Shown here in pieces: positions 25,107 to 34,363 of a DNA stretch of 35,913 nt. A program made the translations under genes and the position numbers. The notes below the pieces were generated by a model, which worked only from the letters and a program-made list of their open reading frames with translations, was not told where the DNA came from and searched no databases. Each line of letters starts with the position of its first letter. The first letter of the stretch is position 1. Source of the stretch: Clostridia bacterium (GTDB lineage: Bacteria > Bacillota > Clostridia > Christensenellales > Pumilibacteraceae). The stretch covers positions 1 through 35,913 of the forward strand of contig JAFVXL010000010.1 of NCBI GenBank assembly GCA_017501145.1. Direction: 5' to 3'.

Positions 25107-27746
25107 CTACTTTAAGTTTTCTATACTCTTAATTAGCGTATTACGCTGTTCTTCGTATTTTGTAAGCTTTGCTTTTTCTGCTTCGATAAGGGCAGGGGGA
25201 GCTTTTTTTACAAAGCCCTCGTTTGCAAGCTTGCCGCGCGCTCTTGCAATTTCGCTGTTCGTTACTTCAAGCTCGTGTGTTAAGCGAGCAATTTCCTTTT
25301 CCTTGTCGATAAGCTCGTTCATGGGAATATAAGCCTTTGCAATGCTCGAAATTACCGTTACGTTCTTACCGCTTGGCTCGCAGTCAACAATCTCGATGCT
25401 GTTGCCACACGCAAGCTTTTCGATATAAGCCGCAGCATTTTTGATAAGCGCGCGATCAGCAAGCGGCTCTACAAAGATAGCAGTGCGCTTGGATTGACTT
25501 ACGTTCATTTCGCTACGCATAGCTCTGATGTTTTTGATAAGCTCCATAACGCTATTCATCTTGTTGATTTCTTTTGTAAAGGTGCTGCGAATTATTTTGT
25601 CACCTACGACGATTCCCTTGGTGGACGGGTAGGGGGATATCATAATGTCCTCAGCGTCTTTGTTGGGGAGAGCGTTGTAAATTTCTGCCGTAATAAACGG
25701 AATAATGGGGTGAGCGAGCTTGAGCGTTTCTCTGAGCACGTACAAAAGCACGCTAACCGTATTGTTGCGTTTGTCCAAGTTGTCACTGTAGAGCGCAGTC
25801 TTGCTAAGCTCAATGTACCAGTCGCAAAGGTCGCTCCAAATAAAGTCATAAAGTTCAGCTGCCGCTAAGCCTATTTCGTATTTGTCCATAAGCTTAATTA
25901 CCCGCTTTACGCATCTATTAAGCTTGCCCAAAATCCACTTGTCCGCAATAGTAAGACGGAACGAGCCCATTTCCTTGATGGAACAGCCTTCTGCGTTCAT
26001 CAAAACAAAGCGGGAAGCGTTCCAAATTTTGTTCATAAAGTTGCGATAGCCCTCGAGCTTGTCGTTAGAATACTTGATGTCGCCACCTGCCGAAATTCCG
26101 CTAACGAGCGAAATTCTAAGCGCGTCTGCGCCGGTGTTGTCGATTACCTCTATGGGATCAACGCCATTGCCTAGAGATTTGCTCATCTTTCTGCCCTTGT
26201 CGTCACGCACGATACCGTGAATTACAACGTCGCCAAAAGGCTTAACGCCAGTGTGTTTAAGAGCGGAGAATATCATACGTGATACCCAGAAGCCGATAAT
26301 ATCATATCCCGTTACGAGCACGTCGGTGGGGTAGAAGTAGTCAAGAAGGTCAGTCCTGTCCGGCCAGCCCATTGTAGAGAACGGCCAAAGCGCGGATGAG
26401 AACCACGTATCAAGCACGTCCTCGTCCTGACGCATTTTGCCACCGCACTTAGGACATACGGTAAGGTCGGTTTTTGACGCGGTTATTAAGCCGCAGTCGT
26501 CGCAGTAGAATACGGGAATACGGTGTCCCCACCAGAGCTGACGGGAAATACACCAGTCTTGCGAATTTTCCATCCAATGAAGATATGATTTTTCAAATCT
26601 CTTTGGAATAAAGCGAATTTCCTTGCTTTTTACTGCATCTATAGCAGGACGTGCAAGCTCGCTCATTCTTACGAACCATTGCTTGCTGACAATAGGCTCG
26701 ATAACGTTGCCGCAACGATAACAATGACCAACATTGTTGAGATGATCTTCTATTTTTACGAGATAGCCTTGAGCCTTAAGGTCGTCAACAATTTTTTTGC
26801 GCGCTTCGTATCTATCAAGTCCTACGTATGCGCCGCCATTTTCGTTGATGGTAGCGTCGTTATTCATAATGTTGATGGACGGAAGATTGTGTCGCTTGCC
26901 CACCTCAAAGTCGTTTGGATCGTGCGCAGGCGTAATCTTAACCGCGCCAGTACCAAAGTCCTTTTCTACGTATTCGTCGGCTACGATAGGAATTTGTCTG
27001 CCGGTAAGCGGAAGAACAAGATGCTTGCCGATAATTTTCTTGTAGCGAGAATCGGAGGGGTGTACCGCAACAGCCGTATCGCCAAGAAGTGTTTCGGGAC
27101 GGGTGGTCGCAATAACAACCTCGCCACTGCCGTCAACAAGCGGATATCTTATATGCCAAAGGTGCGAATCGGCGCTTTCGTATTCTACCTCTGCGTCAGA
27201 AATAGCAGTTTTGCACTTTGGACACCAGTTTATTATACGGTCGCCCTGGTAGATTATACCTTCGTTGAACATGTTTACGAACACTTCTCTGACAGCCTTG
27301 GAGCATCTTTCGTCCATGGTAAAGGCGCTTTTGTCCCAATCACAGCTAAGGCCAAGACGCTTTTGTTGCTCTACAATTCTACCACCGTATTGGTTTTTCC
27401 ACTCAAAAGCCTTTTTCAAAAAGCCTTCTCTGCCAAGCTGTTGCTTGGTGATTCCTTCCTTTTGGAGCTTTTCTACGATTTTTACTTCGGTTGCGATAGA
27501 TGCGTGGTCAGTACCGGGCAACCAAAAAGCCTCGTAGCCTTGCATACGCTTATATCTGATAAGCGCATCCTGCATGGTACAGTCGAGAGCGTGACCGATA
27601 TGGAGCTGTCCGGTGATATTCGGGGGAGGCATAACTACGGTAAACGGCTTTTTGCTTTTGTTGGGGCTAGCCGAAAAATATTTTTTACTTACCCAATTAT
27701 CATAAATACGTTGTTCAAAATCTTTTGGTTCGTAGGTTTTGTTCAT
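25107..27746 (-). CDS. valS: Valyl-tRNA synthetase
   Basis: Class Ia synthetase charging tRNA-Val. The 879-residue protein has PPPNITGQLHIGHALD with the HIGH box at 49-52, the editing domain with TTRPETLLGDTAVAVHP, the KMSKS loop in GRKMSKSLGNGVDP, a tRNA-binding helical domain and a C-terminal coiled coil from about residue 815. A CxxC...CxxC zinc-like set is visible around YCDDCGLI and VCPKCGGK, as in many ValRS. The start is preceded by AAGGAAG. No T-box leader is seen in the 140 bases upstream, although T-box control of valS is common in Firmicutes. Confidence 0.97.
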   Translation of the reverse strand: MNKTYEPKDFEQRIYDNWVSKKYFSASPNKSKKPFTVVMPPPNITGQLHIGHALDCTMQDALIRYKRMQGYEAFWLPGTDHASIATEVKIVEKLQKEGITKQQLGREGFLKKAFEWKNQYGGRIVEQQKRLGLSCDWDKSAFTMDERCSKAVREVFVNMFNEGIIYQGDRIINWCPKCKTAISDAEVEYESADSHLWHIRYPLVDGSGEVVIATTRPETLLGDTAVAVHPSDSRYKKIIGKHLVLPLTGRQIPIVADEYVEKDFGTGAVKITPAHDPNDFEVGKRHNLPSINIMNNDATINENGGAYVGLDRYEARKKIVDDLKAQGYLVKIEDHLNNVGHCYRCGNVIEPIVSKQWFVRMSELARPAIDAVKSKEIRFIPKRFEKSYLHWMENSQDWCISRQLWWGHRIPVFYCDDCGLITASKTDLTVCPKCGGKMRQDEDVLDTWFSSALWPFSTMGWPDRTDLLDYFYPTDVLVTGYDIIGFWVSRMIFSALKHTGVKPFGDVVIHGIVRDDKGRKMSKSLGNGVDPIEVIDNTGADALRISLVSGISAGGDIKYSNDKLEGYRNFMNKIWNASRFVLMNAEGCSIKEMGSFRLTIADKWILGKLNRCVKRVIKLMDKYEIGLAAAELYDFIWSDLCDWYIELSKTALYSDNLDKRNNTVSVLLYVLRETLKLAHPIIPFITAEIYNALPNKDAEDIMISPYPSTKGIVVGDKIIRSTFTKEINKMNSVMELIKNIRAMRSEMNVSQSKRTAIFVEPLADRALIKNAAAYIEKLACGNSIEIVDCEPSGKNVTVISSIAKAYIPMNELIDKEKEIARLTHELEVTNSEIARARGKLANEGFVKKAPPALIEAEKAKLTKYEEQRNTLIKSIENLK

Positions 27747-27787
27747 ATATAACTTCCTTAAAATGCATATTCAGCGTTTCAGCTGAT

Positions 27788-27816
27788 ATTATAACACACC
27801 AAAAATAATAAAGCAA
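27788..27816 (-). promoter_or_regulatory. Promoter of valS-fbp
   Basis: Read on the minus strand: TTGCTT (27816-27811), 17-base spacer and TATAAT (27793-27788), about 40 bases before the valS start. The leader is too short for a T-box. Confidence 0.6.
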
Positions 27817-27887
27817 CAAAATAATAATATTAACAAGCAAAATTAACGGAGCATAGCATAGAGTATATGAAATTAATGGAGGATTTT

Positions 27888-28880
27888 ATGAAAAAAATTA
27901 TTGTTTTATTTATGTGCGTGTTGCTTTGTTTGATGCCGTTCTCGCTTGTTGGATGTCAGACGGAAAATAACGTCATTAGACTTAGCGAGGTGACTCATAG
28001 TATATTCTATGCGCCGCTGTACGTAGCGATAAATAACGGCTACTTTAAGGACGAAGGGATAGAAATTGAATTGTCTAACGCAGGTGGTGCAGATAAGGTA
28101 ATGACTGCCATTGCGTCCAAAAGTGCCGATATAGGCCTTATGGGACCGGAGGCAACCATTTATTGCCATGTTAACGGACAGCGAGATTATCCTGTGATTT
28201 TCGGCCAGCTTACTCAGCGTGACGGCTCGTTCTTAGTATCTCGCAATCCCGAACCCGACTTTGAGTGGAGTGATTTGCGCGGTAAGCACGTTCTTGCAGG
28301 CAGACCGGGCGGAGTTCCTGCTATGACGCTACAATACGTTGTTGAAACTGTCGGCGGGCTTTCGCTTGACGAGCTAAATTTTGATACAGACGTTGCCTTT
28401 GATATGATGGTGGGCGCGTTTGAGGGTGACCAAAGCATAGATTACTGTACGATGTTCGAGCCTACGGCAAGCGGATTTGTTGCAGCAGGCAAGGGATATA
28501 TAGTAGCGTCTGTAGGCGAAGCGTCTGGCGACGTGCCGTACACGGCTTTTTCGGCATCAAAAAGCTACCTTGGCGAAAATCGTGAGCTTGTCAAAAAATT
28601 TCTTGCTTGCGTAATCAAGGGTTATGAGTTTATTTTGAATAACGATGCAAACGCTGTTGCTCAAGCTCTTTTGCCTTCTTTCCCGGGAGAAAACGTATCT
28701 CTTATGGCGTCGTCAGTAAGCAGATATCTTAGTATTAACGCCTGGTGTGCTACGCCTGTTATGAGCGAAGCGTCATTTAACCGTTTGCAAGATATTATGG
28801 AAAATTCGGGAAACCTTAGTGATAGAGCAGACTATTCGATTGCGGTGGATAATAGCATTGCTAAGGAGCTCATCGGCTAA
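27888..28880 (+). CDS. ABC transporter substrate-binding lipoprotein, NMT1/SsuA type
   Basis: 330-residue lipoprotein: KK, hydrophobic core, and lipobox LVGC with C23. The mature part opens IRLSEVTHSIFYAPLYVAIN and continues GYFKDEGIEIEL, the family pattern for periplasmic-binding proteins of the NMT1/THI5-like and SsuA/TauA group, which take up sulfonates, nitrate, riboflavin or thiamine precursors. GGADKVMTAIASKSADIGLM is the typical ligand-pocket region. Substrate cannot be read from sequence, and no TPP or FMN riboswitch was seen upstream. The frame opens at ATG 27867, but ATG 27888 follows GGAGG (27878-27882) and starts the signal peptide. First of three transporter genes. Confidence 0.87.
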   Translation: MKKIIVLFMCVLLCLMPFSLVGCQTENNVIRLSEVTHSIFYAPLYVAINNGYFKDEGIEIELSNAGGADKVMTAIASKSADIGLMGPEATIYCHVNGQRDYPVIFGQLTQRDGSFLVSRNPEPDFEWSDLRGKHVLAGRPGGVPAMTLQYVVETVGGLSLDELNFDTDVAFDMMVGAFEGDQSIDYCTMFEPTASGFVAAGKGYIVASVGEASGDVPYTAFSASKSYLGENRELVKKFLACVIKGYEFILNNDANAVAQALLPSFPGENVSLMASSVSRYLSINAWCATPVMSEASFNRLQDIMENSGNLSDRADYSIAVDNSIAKELIG

Positions 28881-28909
28881 AATTACTATACACGAATCGA
28901 GGAAAAAGC

Positions 28910-29662
28910 ATGGAAATACTTAAAATGGATAACGTAAGCTTGACTTATCAAACGGTGGAGCAAGAAACTAAGGCCATCGAAAATATTACTCTTAGTATTA
29001 GCGACGGAGAGTTTATAGCGCTTGTTGGTCCGAGCGGCTGTGGCAAGACCACCATACTTTCTCTCGTATCAGGATTAATTAAGCCGACTAGCGGTACGAT
29101 TATGCTAATGGGCAGGCCGATAGATAAGCCAAGTACAATGACGGGATACATGCTTCAGCGCGATATGCTATTCGAGTGGCGCACAATAGAAAAAAACGTT
29201 TTGCTTGGCCCTGAAATTCAACGCTCTACCTCTATAGAAAAAAGGCAAGAAATAAACGAACTTTTGAAAAAATACGGATTATGGGATTTTAGAAATCACT
29301 ATCCGACTCAGCTGTCGGGAGGTATGCGTCAGCGCGCCGCGCTAATACGCACTTTGGCGTTAGACCCTAAGCTACTGCTTTTAGACGAGCCATTTTCTGC
29401 GCTTGATTTTCAGACTAGGCTTAGCGTTTGTAATGACGTGCATAAGATAATAAAAAGCGAAAAAAAGACCGCCTTGCTTGTAACGCACGATATTTCTGAA
29501 GCGGTAAGCATTGCGGATAGAATTGTTGTTTTGTCTAATAGACCGGCTAGCGTAAAGAATACGTTTATGATAGACATTGACACTGCTACTCCGCTTGAGC
29601 GCAGAGAAAGTAGTAGCTTTGGCAGGTGGTTCGATACTATTTGGAAGGAAGTGAGCGTATGA
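28910..29662 (+). CDS. ABC transporter ATP-binding protein, SsuB/TauB type
   Basis: 250-residue ATPase that drives the importer. Walker A GPSGCGKTT near residue 40, the Q-loop in YMLQRDMLFEWRT, the signature LSGGMRQRAAL, Walker B LLLLDEPFSALD and the switch His in VTHDISEA are all present. The first-choice relatives are the nitrate/sulfonate/taurine transporter ATPases. It follows the binding protein after 29 bases with GAGG before the ATG and overlaps the permease by ATGA. Confidence 0.95.
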   Translation: MEILKMDNVSLTYQTVEQETKAIENITLSISDGEFIALVGPSGCGKTTILSLVSGLIKPTSGTIMLMGRPIDKPSTMTGYMLQRDMLFEWRTIEKNVLLGPEIQRSTSIEKRQEINELLKKYGLWDFRNHYPTQLSGGMRQRAALIRTLALDPKLLLLDEPFSALDFQTRLSVCNDVHKIIKSEKKTALLVTHDISEAVSIADRIVVLSNRPASVKNTFMIDIDTATPLERRESSSFGRWFDTIWKEVSV

Positions 29663-30450
29663 AAAAACAAAAGAACCAACACGAGCAGTTTTTACAAAAA
29701 AACAAGCAACGTAAGATAAAAATTGTGACAATTCAAATTCTTTTACTGGTTTTTCTTGTGGGGATTTGGGAGCTTGCGGCTTGTTTTGAGTGGATAGATA
29801 GCTTTATTACGTCATCACCGTCAAGAATAGCAAAAATGCTTGGTGAGCTTTCTAGTCAAAATTTGTGGATTCATATTTGGACGACACTATACGAGTGTAT
29901 TATAGGTTTTGTAATTTCTACGTTGTTAGGAATAGCAATAGCAATCTTGCTTTGGTGGTCAGACCTATTGCGCAGAGTACTTGAGCCTTATATCGTAGTG
30001 CTAAATAGCTTGCCGAAAATTGCGCTTGGACCTATAATAATTATTTGGGTAGGAGCGGGCGCAAAGGCAATAGTCATGATGACGGTATTGATATGCATTA
30101 TCGTTACGATAATCAGCACGCTTAACGGACTAATAGCAACGGACGAAGGCAAGATTTTGCTTATGCGCTCTATGGGCGCGACTAAGTGGCAAGTGTTGAC
30201 CAAGCTGGTTTTGCCAGGAAGCGTACCAACATTTTTGTCTGTGCTCAAGATTAACGTAGGACTTGCGTGGGTAGGTACAATAATGGGCGAATATTTAGTG
30301 TCGGGAGCGGGGCTTGGATATCTTATCATTTATGGTGGTCAGGTGTTTAAGCTTGACCTTGTGATGACGTCCACCGTGATACTATGCTTTTTGGCGGCGA
30401 TTATGTATTTTGCGGTTGCGCTTGTCGAGAAGCTTCTTAAGCGACGCTGA
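29659..30450 (+). CDS. ABC transporter permease, SsuC/TauC type
   Basis: 263-residue inner-membrane subunit with about six helices. The cytoplasmic EAA-type loop that contacts the ATPase reads MGATKWQVLTKLVLPGSVPT, followed by GLAWVGTIMGEYLVSGAGLG, typical of the BPD_transp_1 family of this transporter group. The frame is open upstream to 29626, but ATG 29659 forms an ATGA overlap with the ATPase and follows GGAAG, so it is chosen. Its last 69 bases overlap the convergent YkvI-like gene. Confidence 0.94.
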   Translation: MKKQKNQHEQFLQKNKQRKIKIVTIQILLLVFLVGIWELAACFEWIDSFITSSPSRIAKMLGELSSQNLWIHIWTTLYECIIGFVISTLLGIAIAILLWWSDLLRRVLEPYIVVLNSLPKIALGPIIIIWVGAGAKAIVMMTVLICIIVTIISTLNGLIATDEGKILLMRSMGATKWQVLTKLVLPGSVPTFLSVLKINVGLAWVGTIMGEYLVSGAGLGYLIIYGGQVFKLDLVMTSTVILCFLAAIMYFAVALVEKLLKRR

Positions 30451-31413
30451 ATTTTTGGCAAGAAAAAATATGCAAAGCGTTATGTAGATAACACCGAATA
30501 TTCCTATCACGGGGTAAAGGTATGCGACTACGTTTTCAAATCCCAAATTACTTACCGCAAGTCCGCCGATAAGCGAAATGATAATTGCAAATTTGTTGCC
30601 AAAAATAGGCGTGAGCCACGACGACAGTCCACTAAACGCTGTTAGCATAGTAGTAAATATAGAAGTTGCCACTACCGCAACGGCAGCGTAGTATAAGAAC
30701 TTATTAGTCGATAGAGCAACGGTAATAAGAGGCATATCAGAACTTGCATTTTGGCTATTAATAGTCAAAATAACGAAAAGCATAATAACCGTGATAACTG
30801 TCGCAGCAATAAGCGAGGCCCAAAACGTTGTTTTGGGCTTTTCGTCTATGGTTGTAAGCACCGTACAGGCGAGCATTATATTCATACTGACATAAACGAC
30901 TACTGACGGCAAGGTAAACGGCTCAAATTTTAAGTTAATTGTTGCGTTAATGTTAAAGCTGCAAATAAGTACTATGAAAAATATTATAAAGGGGACTATT
31001 AAGCTATTGCTTTTCAATAGACCCTTCAGTCCCTTACTTACGATAATTGCACACAAAATTCCACTTATTATTGAGTAAGCGGGAGATATAGGAAAAATAG
31101 TATTAAGTAGGCTATCCATACCAGAAAGCATACCCGAAAGTACGATTAGACTATTTAGAAGTAAGAATACGTCAGCAATAAATCTTAGCTTACCCAAAAG
31201 CTTAGCATTGACAGCGCCGAAATCAGACTGCTTAAAAATTCTTCCTATCGTACAAAAAAGATAGCAAAGCAAAAAAGTGCCAAGCCCGACAAGAGGCGCT
31301 ACAAATATGGATATATTGTCTCCGAAAAACGCTGAGATTTCTTTGCCCGAAGCAAAGCCCGCGCCTATCATAGTGCCTATTATAAGCATAGCAAGCGAAA
31401 GGGTTTTTTTCAT
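30382..31413 (-). CDS. YkvI-like membrane transporter
   Basis: 343-residue membrane protein with about ten helices, resembling Bacillus YkvI and related amino-acid-permease-fold proteins of unknown substrate. The N-terminal IGTMIGAGFASGKEI is the characteristic broken first helix, with GAGFASG at the expected ion or substrate site. The basic C-terminus (LLDKRNRKIHNRRQKA) lies on the strand opposite the end of the ABC permease, so the two genes overlap tail to tail by 69 bases. There is no Shine-Dalgarno before the ATG; an upstream alternative start was not found. Confidence 0.75.
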   Translation of the reverse strand: MKKTLSLAMLIIGTMIGAGFASGKEISAFFGDNISIFVAPLVGLGTFLLCYLFCTIGRIFKQSDFGAVNAKLLGKLRFIADVFLLLNSLIVLSGMLSGMDSLLNTIFPISPAYSIISGILCAIIVSKGLKGLLKSNSLIVPFIIFFIVLICSFNINATINLKFEPFTLPSVVVYVSMNIMLACTVLTTIDEKPKTTFWASLIAATVITVIMLFVILTINSQNASSDMPLITVALSTNKFLYYAAVAVVATSIFTTMLTAFSGLSSWLTPIFGNKFAIIISLIGGLAVSNLGFENVVAYLYPVIGIFGVIYITLCIFFLAKNSASLKKLLDKRNRKIHNRRQKA

Positions 31414-31489
31414 ATTACAATATATTAGAAAGCAAGGCTGTTTATTCGATATTTAATTTTTTTGGCTTCAGTTTGTCATACTAACGATA

Positions 31490-33043
31490 ATGAAATCGTG
31501 TAAAAAGTTTTTTAAAGGCGCGGGGATGCTCGCGGTTATGAGTATAATAGCTAAGGGTGTGGGCGTTTTGTATCGTATTCCGCTTACTAACGTCTTGGGC
31601 GCAGAGGGTATAGGACTGTATCAAATGATTTTCCCTTTGTATTCGCTTATTTTAGCAATAAGCTGCGGGGGTATGCCCACAGCTATAAGTAAGTATATTA
31701 GCGAAATGACTGCAAGCGGAAATTCTTTTGCCGTAAAAAAGACTCTCAAGGTTTGTCTTGCTGTATTTTTTATTACAGGCGTGGTTTTGTCGTTGTTTAT
31801 TTTTGCTTTTCGTAATCAAATAGCTACATCGCAGGGAAATAGCAAGGCAAGCCTTGCGTACGCCGCCTTGCCGCCTGCTATTGTTTTTTCAGGTATAATT
31901 TCTTGCTTTAGGGGGTATTTTCAAGGGAAGCAAAATCTTTTGCCTAGCGGTGTTAGTCTTGTGGTTGAGCAGGCGGCAAAGGTGATTTTTGGATTAGGAC
32001 TTGCTTATGCGTTGTCTAATAGAGGGGTAGAGTATGCCGTAATGGGCGCGATAATAGGAATTTCTATAAGCGAAGCGGTTGCTGCAGCTTATCTTGCCGC
32101 TAGGTATGCGCTGTCAAATAAGACTCGCGTAGTAGCTAACGCTGAGATAGCAGCTGACGTGATTGCCGTACATCCAATAAGAACGAGCATAATACTTAAG
32201 TCTGTATATTCGGTTTTGATTCCACTCACGATAGGATCGTTGATTATGCCGCTAAGTCAAGTGCTAGATAGCTTTTTGGTTGTCAATTTGCTCGTTAACA
32301 AAGGTATGGTAGCTGATGAAGCGACGGCTTTGTACGGAATTTTCAATGGCCCTATTGGGTCGTTGCTTAATATGCCTACGGTAATCTCGGCAGCGCTTGC
32401 TACTTCTATGCTGCCTAAGATTTCTTATCGCGTCAAAAAGGGCGAAGGCTTTTTGGGAATTATAGACGACAACGTTGGGATGTTTCTTGCAGTAATGATA
32501 CCTATTTCGTTAGTGCTTGTAGCTTCGCCCACGCCGATATTGAGAATACTGTACTCTAGCGGGCTAAGCGAATCGGAGCTTGAGATAGCCGCTAAAATGC
32601 TCAGAATAGAAGGAATAAACATTGTGCTAGTGGGCGCGGTACAGCTTAGTGCTGCAGCTATGCAGGGAGTGGCTAAGGTGAGAATACCCGTATATAATTT
32701 GCTGATAGGCGCGGCAACGAAAGTAGTAGTGCTAATTATATTAGTACCGCAAATAGGTATTTACGGCGCGGCAATATCTAACGTGGCCTTTTATTTAGTA
32801 ACGGCAGCTTTGGACGGAATTTGCCTAAAGAGATATTGTACGGCGCTAATCAACCTAAAAAAACAGTCAAAGGTTTTTTTGTCAATATCTGTATTTGCAA
32901 TATTATACGCGACTTATTTCATATTGGAAAGAGCATTTTCTTCCTTTGTTGCATTTATTTTGAGCGCATTTTTGGCGACGGTGACGTATTTGGTGATAAT
33001 AATCAAAACAAAATGTATTTTGTTTCGTGAAACGTTGTTTTAA
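31490..33043 (+). CDS. SpoVB-like polysaccharide/lipid flippase (MOP superfamily)
   Basis: 517-residue protein with about fourteen membrane helices. The N-terminus, FFKGAGMLAVMSIIAKGVGV then YRIPLTNVLGAEGIGLYQM, matches stage V sporulation protein B and related lipid-carrier flippases (also named YtgP/MurJ-like). Such proteins move undecaprenyl-linked precursors across the membrane; SpoVB is needed for spore cortex in Bacillus, but relatives occur in non-spore-formers. CFRGYFQG, seen near residue 140, is a conserved loop of the family. No clear Shine-Dalgarno precedes ATG 31490; the start is chosen because it gives the family N-terminus. The gene reads away from the YkvI-like gene across 76 bases. 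Confidence 0.85.
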   Translation: MKSCKKFFKGAGMLAVMSIIAKGVGVLYRIPLTNVLGAEGIGLYQMIFPLYSLILAISCGGMPTAISKYISEMTASGNSFAVKKTLKVCLAVFFITGVVLSLFIFAFRNQIATSQGNSKASLAYAALPPAIVFSGIISCFRGYFQGKQNLLPSGVSLVVEQAAKVIFGLGLAYALSNRGVEYAVMGAIIGISISEAVAAAYLAARYALSNKTRVVANAEIAADVIAVHPIRTSIILKSVYSVLIPLTIGSLIMPLSQVLDSFLVVNLLVNKGMVADEATALYGIFNGPIGSLLNMPTVISAALATSMLPKISYRVKKGEGFLGIIDDNVGMFLAVMIPISLVLVASPTPILRILYSSGLSESELEIAAKMLRIEGINIVLVGAVQLSAAAMQGVAKVRIPVYNLLIGAATKVVVLIILVPQIGIYGAAISNVAFYLVTAALDGICLKRYCTALINLKKQSKVFLSISVFAILYATYFILERAFSSFVAFILSAFLATVTYLVIIIKTKCILFRETLF

Positions 33044-33046
33044 GTG

Positions 33047-33075
33047 TTGATTTTGAAAAGATTTTGTAGTATAAT
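33047..33075 (+). promoter_or_regulatory. Promoter of serS
   Basis: TTGATT (33047-33052), 17-base spacer and TATAAT (33070-33075), between the flippase stop and serS. The leader to serS is only about 22 bases, so no T-box can be present. Confidence 0.65.
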
Positions 33076-33103
33076 TGACGTAATAAGGTAAAGAAGGTTT
33101 ATT

Positions 33104-34363
33104 ATGCTGGACGTTAGATTTATAGCGGAAAACGCAGACGAAATAAAGGCTAAGCTTGCAAATAGAAGCGGTAGCTATGATGTAGATAAGGTATGTCAGT
33201 TGTATTCTAAGCGCAAGGAGCTTTTGGTGCAGACAGAGCAACGCAAGGCAATGCGTAATAAGGTAAGTGACCAAATAGCCGTAATCAAGAGAAACAAAGG
33301 CGATGCTACCGAGCTTATTGCTCAAATGAAGGCTTTGGGTGAGGAAATTAAGCAAATTGACGCTCAGCTTGCCGAAATTGAGCCTATGCTCAAAGAGGCT
33401 GTTTTGTCTATACCGAATATCCCGCACGAAAGTACGCCTATAGGCAAAGATGAAAGCTGTAATGTAGAGATTAGACGATATGGAGAGCCTCGTAAGGCAG
33501 ATTTTGAGCTTAAGCCGCACTGGGAGATTGGAGCAAATCTCAAGATTTTGGATGCTCCAACTGCAGCAAAAATAACAGGCACAAGGTTTACAGTATACCG
33601 TGGACTTGGCGCAAGATTAGAACGCGCAATTCTTAACTTTATGCTTGATACCCACGCGCAAAACGGCTATACCGAAATAATGCCGCCATTTATGGTTAAT
33701 CGAGATAGTATGTATGGAACTGGACAGCTTCCTAAGTTCGAAGAAGATGCGTTTTGCGTGAAGAACAACGGGTATTTCCTTGTTCCTACAGCCGAAGTTC
33801 CCGTAACTAATATGCACAGAAGCGAGGTGTTAGACGCAGCGAGCTTACCGCTCAAGTATTGCGCTTACACGGCTTGCTTTAGAGCAGAAGCAGGTAGCGC
33901 GGGTAGGGATACGCGAGGACTTATTAGACAGCACCAGTTTAACAAGGTCGAGCTTGTCAAGTTCACTCGTCCCGAAGAAAGCTTAAATGAGCTCGAAAAG
34001 CTTACTATGGACGCAGAGCTTATTCTTCAAAAGCTTGGACTTGCTTATCGAGTTGTTTCGCTTTGCACGGGAGATATAGGATTTTCGTCGGGCAAGACAT
34101 ACGATATTGAGGTTTGGATGCCGAGCTACAATAGATATGTAGAAATTTCGTCGTGCTCGGATTTCTTCGATTATCAGGCTCGTAGGATGAATATTAAGTT
34201 TAAGGGAGAGCAGGGCTTGGAGTTTGTTCATACCCTTAACGGAAGCGGTCTTGCTGTGGGTAGAACTACTGCCGCAATACTCGAAACGTATCAAAACGCC
34301 GACGGCTCGGTAACTGTGCCGGAAGCATTGATTCCTTATATGAGGACGGAAGTTATTAGGTAA
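33104..34363 (+). CDS. serS: Seryl-tRNA synthetase
   Basis: Class II synthetase charging tRNA-Ser and, where present, tRNA-Sec. The 419-residue protein starts [20 protein letters not shown], has the long coiled-coil arm (about 30-105), motif 1 region [16 protein letters not shown], motif 2 [20 protein letters not shown], and motif 3 [17 protein letters not shown]. Length fits. It follows its own promoter and its stop overlaps the next start by one base (TAATG). Confidence 0.97.
   Translation: MLDVRFIAENADEIKAKLANRSGSYDVDKVCQLYSKRKELLVQTEQRKAMRNKVSDQIAVIKRNKGDATELIAQMKALGEEIKQIDAQLAEIEPMLKEAVLSIPNIPHESTPIGKDESCNVEIRRYGEPRKADFELKPHWEIGANLKILDAPTAAKITGTRFTVYRGLGARLERAILNFMLDTHAQNGYTEIMPPFMVNRDSMYGTGQLPKFEEDAFCVKNNGYFLVPTAEVPVTNMHRSEVLDAASLPLKYCAYTACFRAEAGSAGRDTRGLIRQHQFNKVELVKFTRPEESLNELEKLTMDAELILQKLGLAYRVVSLCTGDIGFSSGKTYDIEVWMPSYNRYVEISSCSDFFDYQARRMNIKFKGEQGLEFVHTLNGSGLAVGRTTAAILETYQNADGSVTVPEALIPYMRTEVIR

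Noticed and set aside
26679-27752. A 357-codon plus-strand frame opposite valS
   Set aside because: It lies over the conserved catalytic part of valS, has no family resemblance and no promoter or ribosome site; it is a codon-bias shadow.
27747-27887. T-box leader for valS, or TPP/FMN riboswitch for the ABC importer
   Set aside because: The gap is about 140 bases shared by divergent genes. No T-box consensus loop or TPP/FMN riboswitch core sequence is visible.
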